Shown here piece by piece: positions 20,488 through 30,838 of a stretch of 64,000 bases of DNA (position 1 is its first letter; the number at the start of each line of letters is the position of its first letter). The notes beneath the pieces were generated by a model. It saw only the letters and a list, made by a program, of their open reading frames with translations, did no database searches and was not told where the DNA came from. The position numbers and the translations under genes are program-made. The DNA comes from Symbiodinium natans. Taxonomy: Eukaryota > Sar > Dinophyceae > Suessiales > Symbiodiniaceae. The stretch lies in the NCBI GenBank assembly GCA_905221605.1, contig CAJNDS010000132.1, positions 152,501 through 216,500 of the forward strand, written 5' to 3'.

Positions 20488-20787
20488 TCATTTGCCTTGG
20501 CTTGTCCTCTTGGAACTGGACGGAGCATAGACACCTGGACGCAGAGCTAGATCTGTGAGCGCATGCTTCTTCTGGCATCCCTTTCTGTCTCTCTCAACAC
20601 CTCCTTGTACTGGCTCATGGATATCTGTACTCTTTGTCGGGCACCAGCCTGGCGTGTCGATGATATTTACACGAGTTTGTCTGTGAATCAGTGACATCGA
20701 GCTCACAGGCTTTGTTGCACCACTCGGTCTTTCCTGAGGCAATGCTGCATACATGCCAAGGGCCAGGAGAATTTGCTTTGCCTGCAC
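20488..20787 (-). CDS. GTPase-like fragment with DTPG motif
   Basis: The minus frame carries RVNIIDTPGWCPTKS, a good G3 motif of TRAFAC-class GTPases, and farther on ALRPGVYA, which resembles the PGPHA segment of AIG1/GIMAP proteins. Upstream in a different frame, VLTSAGKANS could be a decayed P-loop before acceptor GTGCAG. Another frame (SQYKEVLRETERDARRSMRS) opens within the same span, so a missed intron or frameshift is likely. AIG1-like is inference. Confidence 0.4.
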   Translation of the reverse strand: MQAKQILLALGMYAALPQERPSGATKPVSSMSLIHRQTRVNIIDTPGWCPTKSTDIHEPVQGGVERDRKGCQKKHALTDLALRPGVYAPSSSKRTSQGK

Positions 20788-20984
20788 TAGTTAGAACTGT
20801 TTGGATTGACATGTAACTTTAACCCCCTACTTCCCGACTGAGGAGATACCAGCCTAAAACGTGTTAAAAAACCCCAATTGAGACTCTATGCCCATCGTAG
20901 CGTTTTCTTACTCCCACACCTACAATGAAGGAACTGAGGCGCTTCATGTGCGGAGCCAGACTTTCACTGTCGCTTGACTCCCAC

Positions 20985-21135
20985 CTACCAAGGCCTTCCC
21001 CCCCCACGACAGCGTGGGGGGTCTTTGCCGCACCAGCAGTGCCCCAAAACCAAGGCAGCGGTGCTCAGGATGAGCTCCATGGGCATCTCACGCACCTTCG
21101 TGGTAAAGGCTGCTGGGTGAAGACGCGTGTGCGCC
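20985..21135 (-). CDS. Candidate exon
   Basis: FTTKVREMPMELILSTAALV then LGHCWCGKDPPRCRG and stop TAG. The plus strand shows less natural composition. Confidence 0.45.
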
Positions 21136-21328
21136 GAAAAAAAAAAAAAAAAAAACCCATCATTCACATATCCCTCGATCCTTTCCATAAGCGCCGGGAA
21201 TGGATCGCGATCTCTTACCATTCTGAACCTTGGCAAGTACAGGAACAACTACTTAGAATCAGTAGGATGTATGCTTAACCCTTAATCGACCCCTTAGAAG
21301 ACCCACAATGCGATTTTGGGTATTTCAG

Positions 21329-21461
21329 ATTGATGGTCGCATGGGCTGCTCTGCGCGCGGCCTGGGCCGTCCATTTTTTTCGGGCTGTGCGTGGCCGCGG
21401 CCCGGCCCGCCATGACTTCAAAACACTCCGCTGCCTCCTGGACATACTCAGGCCTAAATAA
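21329..21461 (+). CDS. Candidate terminal exon
   Basis: MVAWAALRAAWAVHFFRAVR, GRGPARHDFKTLRCLLDILR, PK and stop TAA, after acceptor TATTTCAG. 44 codons. Confidence 0.55.
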
Positions 21462-21537
21462 ACATGGTTGGCCCAGATCCTCATGATTAACTCATGAACC
21501 CTTTCGCTGCAACCAGCCATCAGGAAAGCACTGGCCG

Positions 21538-21768
21538 ATGACCCTATCTGAAGCCCGGCGCAGCGAGCTTCATGCTCTGCTCATGCTCTTTCTTCATGCG
21601 TCCTGCGCGGAGCCTTGCCCATCCGTGCTTTGTCGCATCCAGTTGTGTCGGACTTCCCAGCCGTGTAGTCAGATAGTGACGGGGTTTTATGTGAACGCTT
21701 CCTGTTCTAACGCGGGCCTGCCGGCGCGCGTGAATGCCTTAAGGCCTGGCCTGCACGCCCTATATTAG
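21538..21768 (+). CDS. Hypothetical coding block
   Basis: 76 codons beginning ATG: MTLSEARRSELHALLMLFLH. Cysteine-rich middle. Part of the telomere-poor block. Confidence 0.4.
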   Translation: MTLSEARRSELHALLMLFLHASCAEPCPSVLCRIQLCRTSQPCSQIVTGFYVNASCSNAGLPARVNALRPGLHALY

Positions 21769-21784
21769 GAAGCACCTCCCCGCA

Positions 21785-22036
21785 GTGTCGCAACCCTGCC
21801 CAGTCATGCAAGAAGGGCGCCCCCAAAAAAACGTCCTGCTCCTTTTAGTCTCGCAGGACGAACCCGAGGGACGAAGTGCCGGAGCCGTCGGAGGGTGGCC
21901 GCGCGGGGGCCTGTCGGAGCTTGCGGAACTTGTTGCAAGCGAGAGTTGCGAGGCCTGCCGTACCTTCCTGCACACGCAAGCCTTGCCCCTCATCTTCGGT
22001 CCACTGTCCCAGCTTCTGAAAGAAGCCGCTGTTTAA
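21785..22036 (+). CDS. Candidate C-terminal coding block
   Basis: KNVLLLLVSQDEPEGRSAGA and LSELAELVASESCEACRTFL, then PLSQLLKEAAV and stop TAA. Natural composition and codon use. Strand clear. Confidence 0.5.
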   Translation: MSQPCPVMQEGRPQKNVLLLLVSQDEPEGRSAGAVGGWPRGGLSELAELVASESCEACRTFLHTQALPLIFGPLSQLLKEAAV

Positions 22037-22197
22037 CGCAGGGCTTGCAGTCTATGGGCTCCCTTCTGTCGAACGAACAGGCAACCACAAGAAAACCGCA
22101 TCAAACGCACAGCGGATGCAAACCACCCCGCGTCCAAGGCCGCCGCGAACTTTGGTTCACACAGTGGTCGATCCTCATCCCCTGCGTCAAGGCCAAC

Positions 22198-22225
22198 AAC
22201 AAAAAAAAAAAAAAAAAAAAAAACA
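22198..22225. repeat. Poly-A run
   Basis: About 22 A with flanking AACAA. It could mark a retroposed 3' end, but no flanking duplication is seen. Confidence 0.7.
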
Positions 22226-22374
22226 CAACAAAAAACACTGCAACAGGGTTGTAGGTCGAGGCTGGCGGTTTGGATTTCCGTGATGGTTTGCTCTACATTC
22301 TTAGCTAGGCAGCGGCACCCAGTTCATTCGAGGTCAGGCTTTGGCTGCTTCAGCTTTGTGAGATGCGCGGACTA

Positions 22375-22524
22375 ATGGCGCGGGGCAAACCCATCATCCC
22401 TGACAGCTACAGCTCCTCTGTCAATAGCAGAGCACAGAAATTGGGACGTCACTTCCTAGTATGCTTTAACATGTCTAACAACGATTCCTCACCTGCATCA
22501 ACGTCGTTGTTTCCGGCTGCGTAA
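22375..22524 (+). CDS. Small open frame, 49 residues
   Basis: MARGKPIIPDSYSSSVNSRA, QKLGRHFLVCFNMSNNDSSP and stop. Followed 18 bases later by another ATG frame (22543-22725). Confidence 0.35.
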   Translation: MARGKPIIPDSYSSSVNSRAQKLGRHFLVCFNMSNNDSSPASTSLFPAA

Positions 22525-22542
22525 CCAGGAATCGAAGACGTC

Positions 22543-22725
22543 ATGGCCGCCAAGAAACTTCGTCCTGATCCAAGGGCGGGCGCACCACTTTCCGGAACTC
22601 ACGCGACCCCAATCAGTACGGCAGCGAGCTTGGGCAATCTGGCATATCATGTCTCACACACAGTGCGTGTACAACCCGTTTCTTCATGTGAGCGTATCGA
22701 ACCCATAGTCGATTCATGCACTTAA
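22543..22725 (+). CDS. Hypothetical open frame, strand ambiguous
   Basis: MAAKKLRPDPRAGAPLSGTH onward, 60 codons. The minus strand is also open (WCARPWIRTKFLGGHDVFDS). Confidence 0.3.
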   Translation: MAAKKLRPDPRAGAPLSGTHATPISTAASLGNLAYHVSHTVRVQPVSSCERIEPIVDSCT

Positions 22726-22983
22726 CCACTGCGACTGCACCATGGCTGTGCCCGTTGGCTTTTTCGGGCTTGGGCTGCTCCAGGCGTTTTTAAGGCGCTT
22801 GAGTTCCTCTCCTTTGCGCGCACCGTATCAATGGTGGTAAGCCCGCTGGCTTTGACCTCTGTGCCTTAGCGCGTGGCTGCCCACAACAGGTTTTCTTGTT
22901 GTCATCCCCGACCCGGATTATTACAATGGTACCTCACCCACCCCCGCCCTCTTTCGGTCAGAGGGAGTTAGAGCTTACCCTGT

Positions 22984-23060
22984 ATACTTCCAGGGACCTA
23001 CATAATAGTGACATAAGAGGTCCTAGTCTACCTAATTAAATGATTAGTCCCCTGGAAATA
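22984..23060. mobile_element. Family F element
   Basis: TACTTCCAGGGACC at the left, CCCCTGGAAATA at the right. Second copy at 41982-42057. Confidence 0.6.
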
Positions 23061-23617
23061 TTGGCTTAGGGCACCCTCCCAATCGATTCGATATCCCCCC
23101 TTCCGACTCTGCGTCTACTCGCGTACTCGCGCGGTCTGCCTCGAGCAGCGCCGCCCTTGGCTAATTCGCAAGGCTTTCCCTTGCCAACCCTACGGCCCTA
23201 AGGACTCTCAGTTTAGGGTATTTGGGCACAAGGGCATTCTTCTATCTGCTGTGGGCAATTGAGCCTAAGTAAGGGATATACGGAGAGTGATCCCTAGACG
23301 GGGAACCCGAGGCTTATGTCCCCACCCTATCTCCCATCTGTAATTAATATCTGCATAATGCGTATACATGCATGTATATGTATTTACCTTGTTCTAGTAG
23401 CTAAGTAGCCTCACATTACCCAATTTTAGTATGTAAGTCCTGATCTACGGCAGAGCCCCAAAGCCTGAACCCAAACGTCAGAGGAGCACTGGGTTCGATG
23501 CGGTTCAGGGTAGGGTTTCGGGTTTAGTGCTTGGGGGGGGGGGTGTTTTGGAGGCAGTTAGGGGCTTGGGTTTTGTAAGAGGCTTGTTTTGGGTGTTTGG
23601 GCTATAGTGGGGCAAAC

Positions 23618-24049
23618 CTATCCACTGGAATTCCTTCCTAGTGCAGGGTGGCCATGAAGACCCAGAAATCAGCTTCACTCCATAGCCAGGGCCCTCGGGG
23701 TTCGGGTTTAGTTCAAAGGGAGGGTGGTGTTTAGGGTTTAGGACGTGGCTTTATTCTTCAGCTTCCTGTGGCAATGGTCGTTTTCGTGACGAGTCCGCCA
23801 CATCTGGGTCAACCCTGAATCCCAAACCCTTGGACATTCCAAAAACAAGTAAAGCCAAAGGACCATACGAATTAAGTGGCAACCAAACAAAAAAAAATTT
23901 TCCCAAGTACCCCTCATACTAAACCAAGAACAACTTCTGACTTCTGACTTCGCGGCCAGCGGTGCCGTCCAGTGTTTTGGCCTGCTCGCGCGCTTTGGCT
24001 GGACGTGCTCCACGCCAAAGCCGCGAGGCCCGTGGCGTTGGCAATGGCC
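23618..24049 (-). CDS. Two exons, probably one gene
   Basis: Upstream exon about 23937-24049 reads AIANATGLAALAWSTSSQSA then RAGQNTGRHRWPRS after acceptor TCTAAG. Exon 23618-23693 reads GPGYGVKLISGSSWPPCTRK then EFQWI after CCCCGAG, donor GTTTGC. The junction phase between them was not settled because several donors (GTCAGA, GTTGTT) are near 23935. Confidence 0.55.
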
Positions 24050-24295
24050 CTTAGACCGCCACATGTAAACCTCGGATACAACTGGGTTTTGGTTTAGGGT
24101 ATTAGGGTGGGGTTTTTTTTAGGGTTTAGGTTTAGGGTTTAGGGTTTAGTGTTTTAGGGTTTAGGGTTTAGGGTTTAGGTTTATGGAGTGTAGGTTTAGG
24201 GTTTAGGTTTAGGTTTAGGGTTTTAGGGTTTAGGGTTTAGGGTTTTAGGGTATTAGGTTTAGGGTTTTAGGTTAAGGTTTAAAGGGTTTTAGGGT

Positions 24296-24425
24296 ACTAA
24301 CCCAAGAGTAGAACCTAAGGAATCAAAAGGGATCCCTTTTTTGGTTTAGAAAGGGCTCACAATGGAATGAACCCGGGAGAAAAAAGGAACAAGGCCTACT
24401 CTGGGCCCAGGAAGAAGTGAAATGC
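24296..24425. mobile_element. Family E element
   Basis: AACCCAAGAGTAGAACCTAAGGAAT, then CAAAAGGGATCCC, to CCTACTCTGGGCCC. Relatives at 25.27, 31.39, 36.80, 49.77, 50.30, 50.75 and 51.50 kb. Shared core: AGGGTGCCCTTTTTGGTTT then AAGGGCCTACTCTGGG. Confidence 0.65.
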
Positions 24426-24620
24426 AGTACGGCAGAGCCTGAAGCAACGCCCACAGTGTTAAATAGTAGTTTTTCAGGATGTAAAGTCTGCGTTGGAGGT
24501 TGCATCCCGAGATCTGATCATCGTGGGCCCCACAAGTGGGGGGACTCCGATTGTTCCAAGGAATCTACAAGGGGGTCTCTGATTTAAGACAATGCTGGAT
24601 CGTTGGTCAATAGTTTAGGC

Positions 24621-24712
24621 TTAGTGAGACTGACATGCAGCATCTTGACTGATGAGAAGCGGCAGCACCGAGCCTTCGCCACCTGAGCGTGTTGACTTGG
24701 CTCCAGCAAACG
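24621..24712 (-). CDS. Candidate terminal exon
   Basis: AKSTRSGGEGSVLPLLISQD then AACQSH and stop TAA, after GCTGGAG. Confidence 0.5.
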
Positions 24713-25576
24713 TTACATGCGGGACAACACACACACCCACACACACAACGCACACTAAGCATGTAAGCAGCAACTCCGAAGCAAGCCATCTACCCCACCG
24801 CACCCCACCCCCCCTGCAAAAAAAAAAAACCTCGCACTTTCAAGTTGATCTTGAAACCCTGGAACAACTCCGCCCCAAAAACCTATCAAAGCCTCCCAAT
24901 CGGGTCAAGCACTCCGGAGTGCACAGACATAGGCCAAAGCTTTCATAGAATAGTGAGCCTCTCTTTCGAGTTCGATTGAAACCTTTCGGGTTGTTTTGCT
25001 GTTTGTGTAGTGGTACAAGTCATCAAGTGGCTGACATCAACCTATACCCTAGGCCCTAAACCCTAAGACGTTTTGAACTCAAACAGCTTGGAGGATTGTT
25101 CAGGGGTCAGGGTCCTTGAATTGTAGGGCTGGCAGCCTGTCCTTGGTATGAAGGCTACCCCCTAAACCCTAAACCCTAAACCCGAAACCCTAAACCTGTG
25201 GGCGTTGAGGTGCTTGTAGGAAACCCGAAACATGAAGAACAGGGAAAACTAGTTCCGGCAGTAACCTCGGACGAACAAGGGTGCCCTTCTTTGTTAAATG
25301 GGGCTGAATTACAAGGGAAAACCATACCCCTCCCAAAAGAAGGAATAAGGTCTACTGGGCAATCCTAGCAAAGGCCTACTTGGAGTAGACCCTGGAAAAA
25401 AAGGGCACATACTTTTCAGGCAAAAGTAAGCATACCAGGAACCCAGAACCCGAAAAAGTAGTACAGGTTTATTCCCTACGGGTCCATGCACCTCATTATT
25501 ACATCTTGGGCCCCAAAGTCCCCGATACAGGAAGTGCTTCAAGGCCCAGGGTATCCTGATTTTAGGTACATGACCC

Positions 25577-25675
25577 TTAGGCGTCCTCCAAAGCCCATTT
25601 GGAGCTCCCGTCAGTGGCGGTCTTGGCCGCAGAAGCGTGGAGACGATCCACCACAGTGCTAACGCCTCTCGCTTC
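25577..25675 (-). CDS. Terminal exon, unknown protein
   Basis: EARGVSTVVDRLHASAAKTA then TDGSSKWALEDA and stop TAA; 33 codons exactly after acceptor TACACAG. Confidence 0.6.
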   Translation of the reverse strand, partial: EARGVSTVVDRLHASAAKTATDGSSKWALEDA

Positions 25676-26475
25676 CTGTGTAGAAGCCAGGGTTTTAAGG
25701 GTATAGGTTTAGGGTTTGGGTTTGGTGTTTAGGTTTTTATAATAGGGCTTAAGAAATTTTAGGGTTTAGGGTTTTGGTTTTAGCTCAGAGTTCGAGGTTT
25801 TGCCCCCTGAACCCCTAACCCTGCAATGATGCGTTCAAACCACGTAACCCCCATATAAATCCACAACATCCCTGCTTGCCCCGTAAGCCCTGTGAACCCT
25901 ATAAACCCCATGAACCCTATAAGCACTTCAAAGCCTAAACCTTGCAAGAGCCCCTTGGCCCCCAAGTCCTCACCCCTTTGCCCTAACCCCTACTCCAAAC
26001 CTAAAAACCCTAAACCCTGAACCCTGACAGGCCCCCGTGTGATGGGGATTGTTGGGGGGGGTGGGGGACACGAGGCTAGAGTTCAGGTTTTAGGGTCAAG
26101 AGGTCTCCCAGATTGCGTAAGCCTAAACCTATACCCCCTAAACTGGCCCTAACCCCAAACCCTGAACCAACCATAAAACCCTAACCCAAACCCTAACCCC
26201 TAATCCATTCCCCCTAAGATTAATACCCCCCTATATAAAAAATCCCCCGGCCCGCAAATACGATCCCGGGCTGGTCCCTATTGAAACCGCTACAAGTTAG
26301 GGGGATTATGGGGGTGGAGGCCTAAACCAAACCCTAAACCCTAACCCGAAACCCTAAAACCCTCGAACCCTAAACCTAACTAAAACCGGACCCTACCCCT
26401 CTCCAAGGGCTGCCGGGAGGACGGGCGGGTGTCTCGGACAAACGATACAAACCCCCCTAATACTAAAACCCATTT

Positions 26476-26540
26476 CGGGGTTTTTATAGCAATGGGGGGG
26501 GGGGGGAGGGGGGGGGGGCCTTTATATAGGGGGGGGGAAT
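26476..26540. repeat. G-run tract
   Basis: G12, G9 and G8 runs. Confidence 0.85.
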
Positions 26541-26588
26541 GAACTGGATTAAAACCCTAACCCCTAAGTTTCTTGCAAGCCGGAGGAA

Positions 26589-26652
26589 TCAATATCGCAG
26601 CCACTGCAACCGCATAGCGACCCGACCCAGAGTCCAGTGGAGAGCCCCTTGC
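26589..26652 (-). CDS. Terminal exon, unknown protein
   Basis: QGALHWTLGRVAMRLQWLRY and stop TGA after acceptor ACCCCAG. The acceptor lies one base after telomere-like GGGTTT on the opposite strand. Confidence 0.55.
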
Positions 26653-27272
26653 CTGGGGTTTAGGGTGGGTTTAGGGGTTTAGGGGGTTTTAGGGTTTAGA
26701 GGTTTAGTTTAGGGTTTTTAGGGTTGTTAGGGTTAGGTTTATGGTTTTTAGGTTTAAGGGTTTTAGGGTTAGGTTTAGGGTGTAGGGTTTGGGTTTAGGG
26801 GTTGTGTTTGGGTTTTGGGGTTGTGGGTTTGGGGTTTAGGGTTGTTTTTGGCGGGTTGAGGGTTGGATTTTTGGGGTGCGCCAAGGGGTTTAGGGCCTTG
26901 GGAATTTTGTAGTTTGCATAGGGTTCTGGCTTGGGTTTGCTGGGGATTACCGTTTAGGGGTTTGGGTGTTGAGAACCGTGTTCTACAGCGTAAGTCTGAG
27001 GAATCTGGGTTCAGAACGCGCCCCCTGAAATGCAAGGATGGGATCGGCAATGGACCAAGTGCCTGAGTCTTGCTTCCACCGCCAAAGACACGACCAAACT
27101 CTAAACTCTAACCCCTTTAGTCTGCACAATTGTTGGGGGGCACCATTTAACTGTCAGTTTATTCCTTACTGGGTTTAAGTATTTATAAACATGTAACATG
27201 ATTTTCAACAATGCCCCAGCAGTGTTGCATTATGTTGCATCCACAGCGCTGCGAATCCACAGGAGCTCAACT

Positions 27273-27359
27273 CTAGGCTTGGGCCGAGCCACGGATCACT
27301 TGGGCCGAGCCACGGATCACGTCGGGAAAGGCGCCGCGATCCAGCGCCTCCTCGGCATC
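27273..27359 (-). CDS. Terminal exon with in-frame 21-base duplication
   Basis: DAEEALDRGAFPDVIRGSAQ, then VIRGSAQA and stop TAG; 29 codons after acceptor AACTCAG. VIRGSAQ is present twice because a 21-base unit is perfectly duplicated, which keeps the frame open. The unit lies at 27276-27317. Confidence 0.6.
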   Translation of the reverse strand, partial: DAEEALDRGAFPDVIRGSAQVIRGSAQA

Positions 27360-27966
27360 CTGAGTTCTGCCCTATAAACCTTACAGACCTTAAAATCCAA
27401 ACCTGATGTTTTACGTACAGTGGCAACTTTGGGTATTCAGGGTTTAGGGCTTGACATGTAGACGGAGGATTGCAAAAGGGGGTTCAGAGTTTCGATTCTT
27501 TAGGGTCCTGCCGTGATACCTACTAGCACGTGGGGCTCTCATGTTTCCCGGGAATGGAAAGGGTTTAGGGTTTTGTTGAAAGGGGGGGGCGGGGGCAAGC
27601 AAGGGGCTCAATACAGAACAGTCGCAGGTGGCTCCTATATGATAGGGGCCTGAAAAATTAGAAGAGGGTTTGGGGGGTAAGCGGACAGAAGTCTGGTGCA
27701 TCGAAGATGAAACAAGAGTGATTTGTACAGTGGCCAAAAAGGGAGATGCTTGTCATGAGGTGAGCAATATAGTACCTCGCTGTGGTTTGGGGGTAGTATA
27801 TTTATATTAGAGGGACCAGAAGGGAATCATTCGGACCCATATTAGTATGTATTCCGACCCCTCTAGTTCTTGTCTTCTTAACCGTACATGGTTTATATAA
27901 GGCTCTTGTTCAAAACCTGCCACCGTCCTAGCATTCATTAAGTTTTCGGGGGTTTCCGGAGTCTAG

Positions 27967-28041
27967 CCGCGCCCCTGGGGTGCTAGAGGGACCTGAAGCA
28001 ATCCAGACATGCCTCAACTCAACCGCAACAAACCAAGATCA
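27967..28041 (+). CDS. Candidate exon before a G-rich wall
   Basis: [20 protein letters not shown] then TNQDQ after GTCTAG, running into GGGGGAGG repeats. Confidence 0.45.
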
Positions 28042-28202
28042 ACGGGGGAGGGGGGGGAGGGGGGGAGGGGGGGGAGAGGGGGGGAGGGAGGGGGGGGAGG
28101 GGAGGGGGGGGAGGGGGGGGAGGGGAGGGGGGGGAGGGGGGGGAGGGAGGGGGGGGAGGGGAGGGGGGGAGGGGGGGAGGGGGGAGAGGGGGAGGGGGGG
28201 GA
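28042..28202 (+). repeat. GGGGGGAG array
   Basis: G runs of 4-8 separated by single A. Gly/Arg/Glu and Pro/Ser frames through it are artefacts. Confidence 0.95.
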
Positions 28203-28267
28203 ATAAAAAACCCTCGGGGGGCTTGGACTCTTCCGTGCTATGTGACGCGGGGTTGGTGGTTGGTTCT

Positions 28268-28650
28268 TGCGGTGTTCGCGGGGTTGCGCGGGGTTGCGCG
28301 GGGTGCGCGGGGTTCGCGGGGTTCGCGGGGTGCGGGGTTGCGCGGGGGTTGCGCGGGGTGCGCGGGGTAAACGGGGTTGTGCGGGGTCGCGGGCGGGGTT
28401 GCGCGGGGTTTCGCGGGGTTCGCGGGGTTCCGCGGGGTTGCGGGGTGCGCGGGGTTCGCGGGGTTGCGCGGGGTTGCGGGGTGCGCGGGGTTCGCGGGTT
28501 ACGGTTCCGCGGGGTTCGCGGGGTTGCGCGGGGTTCGCGGGGTTGTGCAAGTTGTGCGGGGTTCCGCGGGTTCCGCGGGGTCCGCGGGGTTCCGCGGGGT
28601 TGCGGGGTTCTGCAGGGTTGGGTTGCGCGGGGTCCGCGGGGTAGGGTCCA
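28268..28650 (+). repeat. GCGGGGTT(C/G) minisatellite
   Basis: About 40 copies of a variable 8-11-base unit (CGCGGGGTT, TGCGCGGGG). Unlike the telomeric arrays it is CpG-rich. All long frames over it follow the unit and are not genes. Confidence 0.95.
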
Positions 28651-28705
28651 CGGCTTCAATTATACAACAAAAGCTATTGTCACATAGTCCGGAACAGTCT
28701 TAATT

Positions 28706-29049
28706 TTCGGGGGGTGAGGGGGGGGAGGGGGGGGGAGGGGGGGAGGGGGGGGAGGGGGGGGGAGAGGGGGGGGGGGAGGGGGGGGAGGGGGGGGGGGGGG
28801 GGGAGGGTGGGGAGGGGGGGGGGGGGGGGGAGGGGGGGGGGGGGGGGGAGGGGGGGAGGGGGGGGAGGGGGGGGGAGGGGGGGGAGGGGGGGGAGGGGGG
28901 GAGGGGGGGGGAGGGGGGGGAGGGGGGGAGGGGGAGGGAGGGGGAGGAGGGGGGGGGAGGAGGGGGGGGAGGGGGGGGAGGGGGGGGAGGGGGGGGAGGG
29001 GGGGGGGAGGGGGAGGGGGGGGGGGGGGGGTGGGGGGGGAGGGGGGGGA
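28706..29049 (+). repeat. Long G-run/A array
   Basis: About 340 bases of G5-20 with single A (rarely T). Confidence 0.95.
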
Positions 29050-29142
29050 TTGGAAATGTCTCGTGCGCTCAGCTCTCGATGTTCCGAAAGTGAACAGAAC
29101 AATCTTGCAACGGAAGGTGCGCCAATGGTGAAGCAAAGGTAG
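29050..29142 (+). CDS. Candidate terminal exon
   Basis: LEMSRALSSRCSESEQNNLA then TEGAPMVKQR and stop TAG, emerging from the G-rich wall. Good composition; acceptor unclear. Confidence 0.45.
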   Translation: MEMSRALSSRCSESEQNNLATEGAPMVKQR

Positions 29143-29707
29143 TGCGTGTAGCCTGCCTCAGCTGGTCGCAAGCAGCTCGTCAGCAGCTTGCGTGCTGCTC
29201 GAAACTCTAAACCCATAAACCCTGAAGCTTAAACCCTAAAGCCCTGGGCCGTGCTGAAGCTTGTTTCGGTAGTACGGCCAAGACCTTCGGGCCTTCGGAA
29301 GTTCTAAATCCTACGAGCCGAACCCCAAACCCCTTTACCCTCAACGCTGAGCTTTCCGTATCCCCACCTCTCTCGCGAGAGTTTTTGCTGTAATATAGGG
29401 GTCGGAGTAAACTAAGTACGAATAATATTCCCCTATGGTCCCTTTGTGTAATCATACACAAATACCCCCCCCCCCCCAAAAAAAAAAAAAGTATTCCAGC
29501 TCTTCAGGCCCCTATATTAGGGTGTTGAGATAAGGTTCTTGGCTGCACTCAGGAGGGTAGCTATAAATTAAACTTTTAGCTGCCTTAATAAGAAACCCAG
29601 TAAACCCAAAAAAGGTAAGGATCTAATGTTTCAGTACCCTAAACCCTAAACCCTAAACCCTCAACCCTAAACCCTAAACCCTAAACCCTAAACCCTAGGG
29701 TGTTGAG

Positions 29708-29788
29708 ATAGGTTGAAAGCCCGGCTTGGCGCGGCGCACTGAAGCCGCTGCGACCGCCCTGGGGCTGTAGCTTGCCAGAGAAGATGAC
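29708..29788 (-). CDS. Exon, partly duplicated downstream array
   Basis: VIFSGKLQPQGGRSGFSAPR then QAGLS after TCGGGAG. Its first about 25 bases plus upstream intron are repeated at 29862-29910 on the other side of a TTTAGGG array (see findings). Confidence 0.5.
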
Positions 29789-30059
29789 CTCCCGACCCCA
29801 GGCCCCAAGCCCTAAACCCCCAAATTTAGGGTTTAGGGTTTAGGGTTTAGGGTTTAGCTGCAGCTTGCCAGAGAAGATGACCTCCCAACCCCAGGCCCCA
29901 ACCCCTAAACTCCCAAACCTCTCTCCCTAAGCCCCGAAATTTTGGGTTTAGCTTCGAGAGGGCTCAGGAAATTTGACCCCTAAGTAGCAGGATAGAATCG
30001 TTTGGGGTGTTGGGCGGCTCAGGGCTTTCTTGGTGTCTTTACGGGTTTGGGAGTTGGTG

Positions 30060-30140
30060 CTTCGGGGCCGTCAAGATCTTAGGCTGCCAAAGTTACCTAG
30101 ACCCTAAGCTGCACAAGCCACTGAAGCTTGGAGATTCAGG
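30060..30140 (+). CDS. Candidate exon
   Basis: WCFGAVKILGCQSYLDPKLH then KPLKLGDS, ending at the family B element at 30143. Confidence 0.45.
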
Positions 30141-30142
30141 GG

Positions 30143-30243
30143 TTGGGATGTTTCCCCTTTTACGAACAGTCCTTAATAGGGATTAAAGTGCCCCCGATGA
30201 AAATCCCGATAAAGAACGGTAAGTATAAGGGGGAACATCCCAA
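30143..30243. mobile_element. Family B element
   Basis: TTGGGATGTTTCCCC with AGTCCTTAATAGGGATTA inside, to GTATAAGGGGGAACATCCCAA. Confidence 0.8.
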
Positions 30244-30402
30244 CCTACACCCCAAACCCTAAACCCTAAACCCTCAACCCTCAACCCTATACCATATACC
30301 CTAAACCCTAAAACTTAAACCCTAAACCCTAAACCCTAATAAAGGGAAACATCCCAATCTAGGGTTTGGTAGCTTTCTGCCCTGGTTGAAAGCCCTCCGG
30401 GC

Positions 30403-30452
30403 CTACTGAAATCTGACGAGAAACCCGGTGCCAGAGGAGCCGCGCTCGGGGC
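30403..30452 (-). CDS. Exon, unknown protein
   Basis: APSAAPLAPGFSSDFS between acceptor CACCGAG and GC donor GCCCGG. Confidence 0.5.
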
Positions 30453-30838
30453 CTCGGTGCGAAGAGGTTTTAGGGTTTAGGGTTTAGGGTTTATAGGGTT
30501 TAGGCCACACTGACTTCACCCAAAACCCAAAACCCTAAAGCCCTAAATCATCGAACAAACTCCTTGGTCTCCTTTTGGGGTTCCTATGATAATACGGAGC
30601 ATTGTTTAGGGTTTAGGGTTTCAGTTTAGGGTTTCGGTTTTAGGATTTAGGATTTGGGGTTTAGGGTTTAGGACTGGGTTCCGTGGGTTGAAAGTTTGGG
30701 CTTTGGTGCGCCCAAATTCGAAACCCAAACTCCAAACCCTTGTTTCAGAGGGAGGGCTGGAGATATGCGGGAACAGGTGGAACCAAACACATGGTATCTA
30801 TTTGTTGAAGGTTTCAGAACACACATGCTGGGCGCGTG

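Noticed and set aside
22198-22225. Poly-A tail of a retroposed gene
   Set aside because: No target-site duplication or recognisable retrogene upstream.
28014-29136. Frames of 125-235 codons on both strands
   Set aside because: They follow the G-rich and GCGGGGTT repeat units in every frame; repeat translation, not genes.
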